Below are positions 1 to 12,200 of a DNA stretch of 25,451 bases, piece by piece. This DNA comes from Pelargonium cotyledonis (Eukaryota > Streptophyta > Magnoliopsida > Geraniales > Geraniaceae): assembly GCA_036897625.1 (NCBI GenBank), contig JAYMTA010000665.1:1-25451 (forward strand). Direction: 5' to 3'. The position numbers were made by a program, and so were the translations under genes. Numbering within the stretch: position 1 is the first letter of the stretch; each line of letters opens with the position of its first letter. Below the pieces are notes generated by a model. The model worked only from the letters and a program-made list of their open reading frames with translations. It was not told the DNA's origin and did not search any database.

Positions 1-672
1 TCTCGCCGGCCGGCGACACCAAAAATCTAGGTAGCCCTGGAACCCACAAAAACCCTAAAAACCAAAAAACTCTAATGGTTTTATTCTCTCTACAGAGCCA
101 GACCATTTTTTTATATTGGGTACGGTAGTTTGTATAAAAAAAGTTAATGTATGTAATAATAATTTTACTCCCATTATTAAAATTGCCCATAAATTCATTA
201 AAACATATATGCATCCATAAATCTCATTCAACTTGACTAAAATTATTTCTCAATAAAAAATGAAGTAAGAGATGGAAACGTGCAAATACGACAATAAATA
301 GGCCATTAAATTAAATTAATTTGAAAATGAATAATAATAAATAGCCCTCACGGGAAGTAGCTGAGTTCACCCACTTGAAATCACTCCACCTTTTTTTTTC
401 TTTCAATTCCCAAATAAATAATGAAATAAAAACAAAAACAAAACCACAATACTCATGACATGACAATAGCAACAACCCAATTGAGCCATCGCAGCCCCAA
501 CAGCTCAGCCGTGAAACGCCACCGTGGAGGTCGCCGGAGACGAAACCCAGAAGAACCCAGAAACAAGTTACAACTTTTCGAATTACCCATTTCCCGTAAC
601 CTCCATCTTCTCCTCCGGCAGTACCTTTGACCACAGATCTTATCGCTGCTTGCCGGAATCGCAGTGACGAGG
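1..672. other. Upstream region of the BIM gene
   Basis: No confident gene is visible in 1-480, which is mostly AT-rich. The first 20 bases are GC-rich with CGCCGG motifs, and bases 30-100 hold plant 5'-end-like wording, so a minus-strand gene could begin just outside the window; this is only a guess. From about 480 to 672 the base composition rises in C and G (CCGGAGACG, CTCCGGCAG), which fits the 5' UTR of the bHLH gene that starts at 673. No clear TATA box was chosen. Confidence 0.4.
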
Positions 673-3600
673 ATGAGATCAGGAAAGGGCAATAGCAACA
701 ACAATAATCACGAGGAAGATGAGTACGAGGATGATGATTACGCTTCCAAGAAAGACGGACCTTCCTCCAACACCACCACTTCTGCTAACAACAACAGCAA
801 CAACACTAGAGGTATATTTAAACCCCTCTTCAGATGCAGATTCCATAAGAACACATGATCAAATCATTGTTTTTTTTATGTTTGTTTTGCATTTTGTGGT
901 GCATGAGTGTTTGATTTGGAACTGAAATATCATTTTTTTCATGGTACTGAACTCAAGTGTCAGCTCCTCTTTTGTTGGTTTCAGATGATTTTTAGGGTGT
1001 CTTGAAAATTTGCATCTTCATGTAAATCTTCATTTTTTTTTTTAATCTATAGCAATGGTTGGTTCTCTTATTTGAATTTTGAGTATAAATTTTGGCTCTC
1101 TGACCATTGTTTTTGTGTGAAAGTTGCATTTATGTGTTTGTTTATAGAAATTGAGTTCTGAATTTGGATTTTTGAGTATATGCTTGTAGGTCTACTGTAG
1201 GTGTTTTTGTAGGAAAGTTGCATTTTTTGTTTAACAAATTGAGTTCTGAATTTGGGATTTTGAGTATATGCTTTTAGTTTAGGTCTCTGATTGGTGTTTT
1301 TGTGTGACTTTTATTTTTTGTTTTAAGAAATTGAGTTCTGAATTTGGAATTTTGAGTATATGCTTTTAGGTCTCTGATCAGTGATTTTTTCTGTGAAAAA
1401 TTGCACTTTTGTGTTTGATTATATTGAGTTCTGAATATGGGATTTTGAGTATGAACATCAGATGGAAAGAACAGTGACAAGGCGAGTGCTATGAGATCAA
1501 AACATTCGGTCACAGAGCAGCGGAGACGAAGCAAAATCAACGAGAGGCATGTCTAACTGTCAATATGCTAATTTTTTTAGTTTTGTATCATCAATTCTAT
1601 GCGGTGATGTTAAATTTAATTCAGCCTTGTACTATGAAGACTGATGGTAGTTTGTCACATATTTTAATCATCAGTGCGCATAATCAGTTACGATGTTTCA
1701 TTGTTTCTTCAAATTCAGTGCTCTGGAGATGCTTTCTCTTTCTGTCATCGGCATTATTCTTATGCTTATGTTTTTTTTTTTTTTTTGAAAGTGGCATTAT
1801 GCTAATCTAGTGAGCTTCTTTTTGTACAGATTCCAGATATTGAGAGATCTCATACCGCACAGTGATCAAAAGAGAGATACAGCATCATTTTTGTTAGAGG
1901 TGCATGCCATAAATTTATTCGTTTTAGTTTCTCGTGGATTTCTCCAAATTTGCAGACTAAACTATCACTGATCCTTGCAGGTGATCGAATATGTCCAGTA
2001 TTTACAAGAGAAAATGCAAAAGTACGAGGGTTCCTACCAAGGTTGGAGTTCAGAGCCCACAAAACTAATGCCTTGGGTAAGATTCAAATTATTAGCCTTT
2101 CACGTTGTGTAGACTGTAGATAGTGTTCACTAGTTCATTATATTGTAACAGTTCAAATGATTATATGTTATCCGTGGGGGAAAACAAGTTATCATATGTA
2201 AATTGCCTTCTATGGATTTGATGAAACAGTACAAGAGTTAGGAAATGCACGTATACATGGGGCATCCTTGCCCTAATTTTTTTTCCGGGATTAATTAAAT
2301 TCAGTTACTTCCTACTTGGAATAGAGGAACAGTCACTGGCGTGTTCAGAATTTTGTTGGTCATCCTCAACCTCAAGCCATAAATAGTGGATCTGGTTCTG
2401 GTCCGGTATCAACATTTGTTGGGAAGTTGGACGAAAATAACGTAACTCTGAGTCCAAGCATGCTTGTAAGCACTCGGAATCCCGCAGAATCAGACCATAG
2501 CATGGATGTTGTTGGCAAGACAGTGGATCCGCTACCTGAGGTGGTAAAGGGAGTTTTACCAGTACCAATGCCCTTGCGGGCTTGCATTCCCGCTACTGCT
2601 CGAAGTGATGGTATGCTCTCCCAACCTCTTCAGATCCCAGCTTCAGACGCGCAATGTCCCATCACTCGCGATACACTGAACCAACAGGAGGATCTGGCAA
2701 TTGAAGGAGGAACCATTAGCTTCTCAAGTGCTTACTCTCAAGGGTGAGTTCTTATAGAACTTGTAGATTCTCGATTTTTTGTATTTTTTCGCCAAACTGT
2801 GAAGGCACTTTTAATCACCTAGCTCGCTTAGACCTCGACTATTGTTATGCATCTAGTGTCCATACATATTGGTTTGTTTCTTTTGCAAGTTCCCATTTCT
2901 TCACTAATCACCCATTGCTAGTGTTGCTTGTAGTATGATGACGCCGGACGGGAAGTGAACATTTTTTCTGTACTAAGTTTAGCATAGTCGGGAATATTAG
3001 GATTTCATGTTCTTATCTTTCAAGGTAATTTAAGGATTTTAGCAAGTCTAATAGTTTTTTAGTCATATTCATGTCCTATGTAGGTTATATGCTCAGGGAT
3101 ATTTTAATAATTCTGCATATCGGAATGTTTGTAGGGTTTTTAAATAGTCCTAATAGGTATTCACATACATTTTAGCTTTTATCGAATAGGCCGCAAAGTT
3201 GGGATTTCACACTGTTTTCATTATTTTCTGCTCATTTCAAAATATCAATTAGAAGGTTCATATTCTTTGATTGAACATGGATTTCTTAAGGTTTCATCAC
3301 AGATTGCTCGATGAAAGAAATTTTTGATAAATGATATGACATAGGTCAATAGGCATATGGTCACATGCAACATTTTTCACTAGATCATACTTGAGTTTTG
3401 TCAGATCATATATCATGAACCGATATAATATTAAGGAGTTTGGTTTCCAGGTTGCTGAACACATTGACACAAGCACTGCACAGCGCAGGCATTGATCTGT
3501 CTCAGGCCAGCGTCTCAGTGCAGATTGATCTTGGAAAGCGGGCAAATAGAGGGCTCAACCCGGGAACTTCCACAACTAAGGTATGAAAAAACACATTACA

Positions 3601-3755
3601 CTCCTTTCCAGCATGAAAAACAAATCTAGGTTACGTGGTATGGACCTGATTTTACTTTTACCCTTCTATAGGAACAATCCAACCCTACTCGGGATGCAAG
3701 CAGTGGAGAGGAATCAGATCAAGCTCAAAAGCGATTAAAGACATCAAACTTATAG
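673..3755 (+). CDS. BIM2: BIM-type bHLH transcription factor (BIM2-like)
   Basis: Seven exons: 673-811, 1462-1546, 1830-1899, 1981-2076, 2325-2743, 3451-3580, 3672-3755; 1023 nt, 340 residues, close to Arabidopsis BIM2. All exons join in phase. The N-terminus is Asn/Asp/Glu-rich. The bHLH domain spans about residues 58-113: the basic region [18 protein letters not shown] carries the His61-Glu65-Arg69 triad of E-box binders, helix 1 FQILRDLIP, and helix 2 with [20 protein letters not shown]. The segment [20 protein letters not shown] after the domain and the C-terminal [20 protein letters not shown] are, as known from the family, BIM hallmarks. BIM proteins dimerise with BES1/BZR1 on brassinosteroid promoters in the nucleus; that role is inferred by homology. 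The start is the first ATG of the frame (GTG at 664 is not used). Intron 2 (1547-1829) has a GC donor. The gene faces the peptidase gene tail to tail. Confidence 0.93.
1072..1460 (+). repeat. Minisatellite in BIM intron 1, ~91-bp units
   Basis: The motif TTGAGTTCTGAAT recurs at 1151, 1239, 1331 and 1424 (spacing 88, 92, 93), each followed by GATTTTGAGTATATGCTT or a close variant. A more worn unit begins near 1072, giving a little over four units. The last unit runs into the acceptor of exon 2 at 1461. Seen directly in the sequence. Confidence 0.85.
1547..1829 (+). other. GC-AG intron inside the bHLH domain
   Basis: Exon 2 ends GAGAG at 1546 and the intron starts GCATGT; exon 3 starts after TTTGTACAG at 1829. 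Only this junction restores the conserved ...[12 protein letters not shown]... reading. The nearest GT (1551) puts the next exon out of frame and hits a stop within a dozen codons. Confidence 0.88.
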
Positions 3756-4063
3756 GGTTTCAAGCATCCCATATTCTTATGTTCTTTCTATTTTTGGTTA
3801 TTTGTAAATGACGCGCTTTTGGTTTTAGGACTCGTGTCGAGATTTTTACATTAATTATGAGATATTGTTGAGACAATTGAGCATTGTTGAGATTATACCG
3901 AGATTTCACATATAATATGCATTGTTGAGAGAATCGAGCATGTTTACATAACAAAACAGCTTCTTTTGCTTCTACCAAGTGTATATTGCAGGAGCAGATC
4001 AAGTTCTTATTAAATACTACGACAAAATGAGATTGAGACTCACTTAGATTCGTCAACATACTC
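3756..4063. other. Convergent 3' intergenic space
   Basis: About 300 bp between the stop codons of the BIM gene (plus) and the peptidase gene (minus), so both 3' UTRs must fit here and may overlap. It is AT-rich and contains a short repeated phrase GCATTGTTGAGA (near 3882 and 3920). No gene is seen. Confidence 0.5.
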
Positions 4064-7000
4064 TTAATACTGTTTAAATCCTAGAACTTTCATCAGAAAA
4101 GCATACTCGTAAGCTGTTTCCACGCACTGAGCATACCGGCCTCCTTCACCAAAGTGTCCGCCGGTCATGTTAGTCTTCAAGATTACTGAACTAGAGCATC
4201 TATAACAGGTACTATCTCGTACTTTTGCCACCCATTTTGCAGCTTCCCAGACTCCAACCCTAGCAACAATAAAACATAAAAAGTAGATGCGCTGTAAGCT
4301 GACGTCAATGTATGACATTTAAAATACATAGAACATGCACTAAGAAGGTTTCACAAGCATATAAGGTTATATGTATAGGCAAGAATGGAAAAAGCTAAAG
4401 AAGGCGAGAAGAAAGATTAAATCACCTTGGGTCGTGAAATGAAGCTGTCACAAGTACCGAAGGAAGGCAAGTTTGTTGAGGAATGTTGTCGTAAGGAGAA
4501 TAACTCCTTATAGATTCGAAATAAACTTTTTCCTGTGGATTCCCAAATTCTTCGTAGTCTAATATGGTGAGAGGCAAATTTGGATCCAACAATGTGTTGC
4601 AAATATCAAGAAATGGAACCTGAAAATACAGAAAAGTACACAATCTATTACATCAGAATACGCAGAGCAAGAAACAAACTGTACTGTCATAGTTTATTAG
4701 TTATTACCTTCAATATCGCAGCACGAAACATGCTAGGATACATGTTTATAGCTGCTCCAACAAGGAGACCCCCTGCACTATATCCAATAGCACAAAGCTG
4801 ATCTTTACTAACATAGCCCTCACTAACCAAGAACTTGCCGCATGATACAAAGTCATTTATAGAATTTTGTTTGTTCAACCTGCTCCCGGATTTATGCCAC
4901 GATGAATCAATGCCACCACCCCTGTCAAACAAGAAACGCGTATAAACCAACCAGCAATGAAAGTTTTAACTCGTAAATTGTTGATGTCCTCTAAAAATAG
5001 AAACAGAACCTCACATCAGCGAATGCCACAACCCAGCCAAGATCAAGTAGACTCAGCCGATCTGCAGACCAACTTTTATCTAGGACTTCCCCATAAGCTC
5101 CATAGCCGTGTAAAAGCCCTGGAGAGAAACCCTTACGCCATGCTTCTCGAGAGTACAAGATTGTCAGAGGAACACGAACACCATCGTGAGAAGAAACTTC
5201 AGTATTCTCACAACAGTATGTATCAGAAAAATCATTCCATCTCCGTACTTTGGTAAACTCGACTTGTTCTTCCCTATTATCTGAGCTCTCTCCACCAGTA
5301 CCAGAAACACCCTTTATGTCCTCTTGTTTCACTACTGAGAAGGTCTTTTTTGACATATCATAGTCCACAATCAAATCTGGCATCTGTAGTTTGTGCAAGG
5401 AAAAGAATGAGAGATTCCACAAGAAATTCTATGAAAACACCGAACCAGACAGGCATATATAACTTAATTTCATTACTAAATAAAATATGAGTTTCAGAGG
5501 TCAAGCATTGGCATTAAGGTAATATTGATGCCTTAGTGACCTTCAGTTCACGAGTTCGAGTTAGGGAAACAATCTCTCTGTAAAAGTAAAGACAAAATTT
5601 TGTACACTAGGCTGTTTTTATACATATATAAATACATATAACATAAGGGTTCTGTTTAATAATCGTCACAATGGAATGAAGATATCCAAAATCAGGACTC
5701 TTCGTACAGGGTGGGCCTCTCTAAGTTGATACAAACGTCAAGAAATAACCATGTCAGAATAATTAGTATTATGATTCCGTGAGGTTTTAGTCAAGCTTCT
5801 TTCAACATTCAAAAAAGAGACGAGTAAGCATACATTCCAGCAAAATATTTCAAAAATGCGAACAGTGCACCAATGCATAAGCTAAAGAGAGAAGGGATAA
5901 AAAAGCTGCAGAGTGTCGTAAATGCATTACCACTGGAGATGAAAGCACGGCACGGTACACTGATTTCATGAAGTCATGGTTGGAACCAGGAACAATATCA
6001 CATGAACTTGAGGGCAGAGGAAAAAACCACGGATTGAGACTCTCTAGCTTCACATGATGCTGCAAAATAGAATTGAGTGCATGCGCAAATTTTATCCCAA
6101 AATAAAAGAAAGAAAGAGAGAAAGAGCTTTTGATGCCGCAATAGAGATTAGAGACTAGAAATAAGTAACAGCACATATCAATTCTTTGGTAAGTAACTGA
6201 ATATTTAACAGAGCAGAAATTTACATACCTTATTGCTAAAATTGATGGGCAAATCAACAGAACATAACATAGGGACACCCCTCTTATTAAGAAAAAGCAC
6301 TAAATGTCCGTTGAAGATGTCAATATCTTGTATGCTCGTGTCTTCACCGGGAAGGATAGTATTCTCAAAGAGGAAAAAGAAGCATAAGAAAATTGAAAGA
6401 CCAAAAAAAGGAATGGAAGTCAGCTAAACAGCATGGTGACAATTATAACCTTAAAATGAAACGTGAAATTAAAGAACTAATGATACAACATCATAAACTT
6501 TCAGCTTGGTACCCGATAAATAGTTATGAACAAGACTCACTTTCCATTTAGCTGACTGTACATCTTCAACTTGGCATGTAACCAAGTAATAGTCTTCACC
6601 AGACCATCCCTTAGTTTCAGCCAAAGGAGCATTGGTAAGAATGTAAAATAATCCATTGTGATGTTCTAGAAAATATTGCACACCAGAAACTCGCTTCCGT
6701 ATTCTTTGCAAATCCTTTAATGGGTTGGCTGCATCTATTAAGAAAACCTGTAACATAAGCAACAAGAAATAAGTGTCAAGAGAAAAAAACACACCCACTA
6801 CATTACAGTTGAAAATGCAAAAAAGAAATAGCTAAGTTCCTTCCTCAGATGAAGTCCTTGAATTGGAATTCACAGTAATGAACTTCCCATCTTTAGTGCT
6901 CGTGATGTCCACACAGAAGCTGGAATTACTTTCTGTGAACACTGGGACATCACATTTCTCATCTGATCCTATTTTTTTGCACAAAACCCTGAGATGTAAT

Positions 7001-8505
7001 AAGCTATTTAGAAAGAAGAAAACAAATCCCATTTGGAAAAGGTTTGATAAAAAGTGATCATAGAGTTTGCCTATAAGGCCGTTGATTATCATCGGATAAC
7101 GTATAGAACAAAGAAGAACTATCTTGAGCCCATGCCAAGCTAACAATTCCATCTACTTGCAATTCCGGAAGAACTCGTCCACTTTTGAGGTCCTTAATTT
7201 GAAGCATGAAGAGTTCGCTACCAGAAGTATCTAGCGTGTATGCAAGAAAGTTGTGATCTGGTGAAACTCGACATGTACCCACGTGCACATAACCTGCAGC
7301 AGCAAAAAATGACATAAATACTCTCACACAGGATTTCACCAAAAAAACTTCCATTTTACTTTAAAATGAATAGGCAACTAAGAAACTTGCCATATTGTTC
7401 TGCAATTATATTCCAGTCAAGCAAAACCTCTTCCCTTCCAAAACCTCCCCGAACATATTTGAGAAGAGTCTTCACCAAACCATTTTTGCCCCTTCCTAAC
7501 TTCCGACAAAGAACTGGGTATTCCTTCCCGTCCGGAATGTATTGATAGTACAACCTGTAAAAGCATATAAACGCAAAACCCTATATGTGAAACCCATTTC
7601 AAGTTGAAATTCCACAAAACTAGAAACTAAACACTGAAGTCCACAAATGCACAATAGCAAATTTCAAATTCATATTCATATTACAACATGAAGCTCTATT
7701 TTTTAAAACAAAAATAGCATATTTACCTTAAACACAGTGCTAATCAAAGAGCTCATGATCTACAAATAAAAATTATAAACAAAAGGGTCCTTACAATAAG
7801 TGAAAACCATATTAAGATAAAGCATCACCACAGCCTCATTGGGTGTGTCAAGTCCAAGTCAAAACCATATAAGTGACCCAATTCAAGTTCAAATTCAAAC
7901 AAAACTATAAGCTAAACAGCAAAGCCCACAAATGCACAATACCAAATTTCATATTCAAAATTCAGTCACAACATATAGCTCTAAAAAAAATAGCATCTTT
8001 ACCTTAAACACAGTGCTAATCAAATAGCTCATGATCCACAACCAAAATTAATAAACAAAAGGGTTCTTACACTAATCAAAAACTAGAAATGGGTAGTTGA
8101 GAAATGAACAAACCAAGGTCCCCAACTCTCGGGAGGGGTGGAAATCGAACTGGGCATTCGACTTTTCATCTCTGAGAAAAGTGTCCTCTGCAAGTTCTGG
8201 GTATTGGCCATGAAAGCTTGAGCATACGAATTTTCCTGGTTGAGGTAGTGAGTGAGATCAGGGTCACTGGTGTTGCACATCCAGTGGAAAGGGTCCTGGC
8301 ACGTCTGCCCATGTACAGAGACTGAGAAAGGTACTTTCTTTACAACCGGAGGAGCTTCAGGAGGTGGCGAGAAGGGAAGGTCTCTGCAACAGTGAGACTT
8401 GGAGGAGAAGAGGGAGGAGGGTATGGTGGGAATTAAGTGGAAAGAAAGGGGCAAAATTGAACCTTTGAGTGAACATTTGGATTTCAGGAGGGAAGCAATG
8501 AACAT
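4064..8505 (-). CDS. Prolyl oligopeptidase family (S9A, oligopeptidase B-like) serine peptidase
   Basis: Eleven exons on the minus strand: 8505-8114, 7554-7391, 7293-7071, 6988-6844, 6747-6541, 6363-6229, 6059-5931, 5383-5010, 4921-4708, 4619-4426, 4259-4064; 2373 nt, about 790 residues, usual for plant members such as At1g69020. An N-terminal Ser/Leu/Lys-rich stretch (about 45 residues) could be an organelle transit peptide. A beta-propeller half follows (CQDPFHWM, YYQYIPDGKEYPV, RVSPDHNFLAYTLD), then the alpha/beta-hydrolase half: LHGYGAYGEVLDKSW, FADVRGGG, nucleophile Ser638 in GYSAGG (bacterial OpdB has GGSAGG), Asp724 in SFHDPRVGVWE and His761 in GGHFGEGGRY. The triad is intact, so a peptidase cleaving after basic residues in short peptides is likely by family, though substrates are unknown. 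Introns 2 and 3 have GC donors. The exon 4 end is placed by homology because no GT or GC lies there, so one splice is uncertain. Confidence 0.9.
7575..8085. repeat. Direct duplication in peptidase intron 1
   Basis: Copy A (about 7575-7806) and copy B (about 7861-8085) align in the same orientation with offset near 286-290. Shared blocks include CCACAAATGCACAATA, CCTTAAACACAGTGCTAATC, AGCTCATGATC and AACAAAAGGGT. They differ by scattered substitutions and small indels, so the duplication is not recent. Both lie within the intron (7555-8113) and contain no exon. Confidence 0.85.
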
Positions 8506-9275
8506 GGTGGCAGAGAGAGGCTGAGGAAGAGAGAACTGTTACTTCTCTCGAACAATTAACTCTTAGGTATCTAGTATTTTAGGCCGAATATTTTAGAGTG
8601 GTTAGGGAAAAAAAACCCACAGCCTGAACTCAACCAAAATGAGTTCAAATTCGCATGAATACAAATAATCCGCAGATAAAATGTAACTCTGATCCGACCC
8701 ATGACCCAATTTTTTTTATAGAATTTTGGGTTCAAATTGTTGACAACCCTATTCAACTTAACTTCACCAAATTGAACTTCCTTTGAAATTAAATTTTCTC
8801 GAAAAATTTGATGGTCTGAGTCTCTGGTTGTTTGTTTAGATTGATTTCTCAAAAACAGCTCATATACATATAGAAAATGAACTTGTAAACCTTTCATTTA
8901 AGTCGAATACAAAAGCATAAATCTCTTTTTTGTTGATCACATTGTGTTTTGAGAGTTCACTTGAAATCTCTCGACTAAGCAATCAAATACAATGCAAGTC
9001 TTTTTGGTAGAATCAAAATAAACTATACAAATCAAACATAACCTTCTCTGAGCATAAGATTTACTGTCTATCAGGAAAGACAACTGTTTTGAACCATAAA
9101 AGACTTGGAAATGTACACACAAATGACATCTACTTAACCCCTCAAAGCTCGGCAACTCTACCGGGTAAAAACAATTCTTCATCTGGAGATTTAACCTTAG
9201 ACGATCCTTCCTCGATATGCTGCAGATGCAAGTTCCTCATTTCCAAATTCATAGCATCTCTAACTCAGTATATCT
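8506..9275. other. Intergenic region upstream of the peptidase gene
   Basis: This 770-bp stretch separates the 3' end of the BSD gene from the 5' end of the peptidase gene, both on the minus strand. It should hold the peptidase promoter and the BSD 3' UTR. It is AT-rich with short homopolymer runs; I see no further gene and no element with clear ends. Confidence 0.5.
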
Positions 9276-12200
9276 TCAACTCGTGGAAGCTTTGGCCTTT
9301 GAGTGCTTCTCATCTTCAACATCCTGCAAGTGCCCAGAGAATTTTAAGTTGCTAAGTTGAACTCACAGCATAATCATATATCTTGGGTTGGAAAAGAAGG
9401 TTGAAAAAGGCAATGGATTAGAGCTTACAGAATTGTCAATCTTGTCAAAATCATCATCGAAGCTCCCTTCACCATCACTGCCATCATCTGTAACACCATA
9501 TACATATTGATTATCTACTAAAACTTAAAAGGTATAAACATGACACATCATCATCATCCTATTTCTCCTGTAAACAATGGTAAAGACGATAATAAGTTCA
9601 AAACATTTCATGATTAAACTTGGATTATTGTCACTAATGGTACACAAACTTTGACCTGAAGTCGTTCACCGTTGAGCTCTCAAAAACCTGGGGATCGAAG
9701 AGATGTTGCATGGCAAACCCATCATATCAATTCAAGTTTGTAAAGCCCTCTTCGGCCAAGGAAGTCCCTAGCCGGATGTGTCCACATATTAATTGATGGT
9801 AAGTCTACAGTTATGTGACAGTAAAAAAGCTTTGATTAATCATGTGCCATTGTGGATTTCATATTGCCATGCTGCACCTTAACATCACCTGCAGCAGTTT
9901 ATGATGGAAATTTATTTACTGGAGGCAAATAGCATTGGAACGGGCCAGATTCCACTGATTTTTGGAGTTCAGACGTTCTGAAGAACCGGAGAGTATGATG
10001 GGTTTTCCATACAACATCTCTTCGATCTCCAGGTTTTTGAGAGCACAAGGTTCATGTTGATGGAGAACGACTTCAGTATTTCAACGGAATTCACTCGACC
10101 CATTATTGGCATTAATCCATTAAACTTGATTAGTTCAAAACCAAAATCTCATATTTGGAAAATGTGCTACTAATATAATCACAAAAGACTATACCTGGAC
10201 CTCCATCGCTGTCTTCAAGATCACCCAGAAGAAACGAATCCAGATCCTGCTCAGCTGATGACGAAGTTGATGTCCTACTTTTGATGTTCTTATCTTTCAC
10301 GTCTGATTTATCGGTCTCTCCAACTATTGGACTTTGTTTCACTTTATCATCTTGCACCTGCTCTGCTTTAAGCTTTAGTTCCTCCATGTATTGTTTCTCA
10401 TACCTGATAGCAACCGAAGAATTTCATAATTCATACGAGCGTCTCTTTATCTAAAAGAGAGTGTATTCTATTTCTCTTTAAGGGATAAAGAGAATAACAG
10501 TACTGTATCTTTTTAAAAGCTACAATATTCTGTTTTTCTTTTAGTATAAAAGATAACTCAACATGACATCAATTAGTTGTACATTTCTTTTGTATGAGAA
10601 AGAGAAAAATAACGAATCTGACTTCACCATTCTCACAATTCATAAGCAATAACCCATATTTCTAGGATCACACAAAATCAATATGGTCAGTGAAATCTTA
10701 TATCAACAACTACACAAAGCAAACAGAGGAGGTATGCTCAAATTAATTGCTACTCACGGTGCTACATGACTGTGGAAGAGCGTGAAATATATTCTCCAGA
10801 ACTTCCTTTCTTTCATAACACGCGGACACAATTCATATCTTAACCTTGAAATTTCCTGCAAGATAATAATCATCATAACCAATTAATGCAGCGCCATTGT
10901 TTAAGCTACCGTGCTAACCATCTCATGACAAACTAGAACTCAGAAGCACACAAACTTTACATGTTTCAAGGTCAATTAAAACATATTTGTCTATACTTAT
11001 TTTGCGTCTATGTCTGACCATTAACGACTGAATCTGATTCCACTACATAGAGTTCCAGAACAGAATACTTTGAACTGGTTGCAATCCCAAATTACTGCAC
11101 AGTTCCAAAATGAGTGTCCACTTTCTCATTTTTGCAAAAAATTAAGGATAAATTAGATAGAGTTAGACTTTCTCCCTTATACCCCAAAATGTGGTCTTGT
11201 TATAAGATTCTAAATAACTTATCTTAAGGATATTATTGGTAATTTACGCACGGCTAACTAAACAGTAAAGTGAACATTCATTTTTTATGAAGGGAGCGAT
11301 CAAATCAAGAGTAGACAACAAAGTGCTAAGACTTTGATATAACGCATTCTGCATTCTAACACAAAGAATAAGTCACATTGTTCCAAAGCACTGAAGAAAA
11401 GCATACAGTCTAGACACCCAAAGAACTTCATTACTTCAAAAACTATATAAACGGGAGCATCAACAAACCCATGATCACTTAAATGCCCGATTTTGAGTAG
11501 TCCTATTTATCGAGATATGTAGACATAACAGCAATTCAATGACATCCAGTTCTCATTTTTTCAAAAAATTGGATAATATATTAACACAATATCTCTCTAA
11601 CATTGAATATTTATAATCCAAAATCAAAAACTCAACAAAGAACAAAGAATCAATCACCACAAAACATAATTCACCCTCTAGCCAAAATGATCATCTTGTT
11701 AGGTTACATATACATGAATTACCAGTACCCTTGAGTTTGTCACAACAAATGCACATGACATGAGGGTATGTATATAAGATAAAAGTCCAACACTACCTCA
11801 TTTATCCTTAAATTTTGCAAAGAAAATAATAATGCAAGACTCATTTTGTGATTGAAAACACACACCATGAACTACCCATGATTCAATCACTACATTTCAA
11901 ATCCAAGGTCCACTAAAACACACAAAAACATCAAAATCCTCTGCAAAATTTAGCAGATCAATCCAATTTGGCTAAGCCAAGTAACCAACAGCAAGAGCAG
12001 TCAAATACCTTAACAGTGGAGAGAACCAGAGTGGCATGCCTGGCTTGCCACTCACTAAGATCCTGCCTCACATTCGAGATCGTAACCACATCAGACGCCT
12101 CTGCTTCATCTACACACCAACAAACCCAAACCCGTCAAATCTCCCCAAATCGACCCAAAGCCCTAAAATCAATAAAAATCGTACCTTTAACTTGAAAGCT

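Noticed and set aside
311-704. Minus-strand open frames over the BIM leader
   Set aside because: They are antisense to the BIM 5' UTR and start codon and show no domain or splice logic.
5850-6278. 142-codon minus-strand open frame
   Set aside because: Only its central 43 codons (6059-5931) are a peptidase exon; the rest reads through introns.
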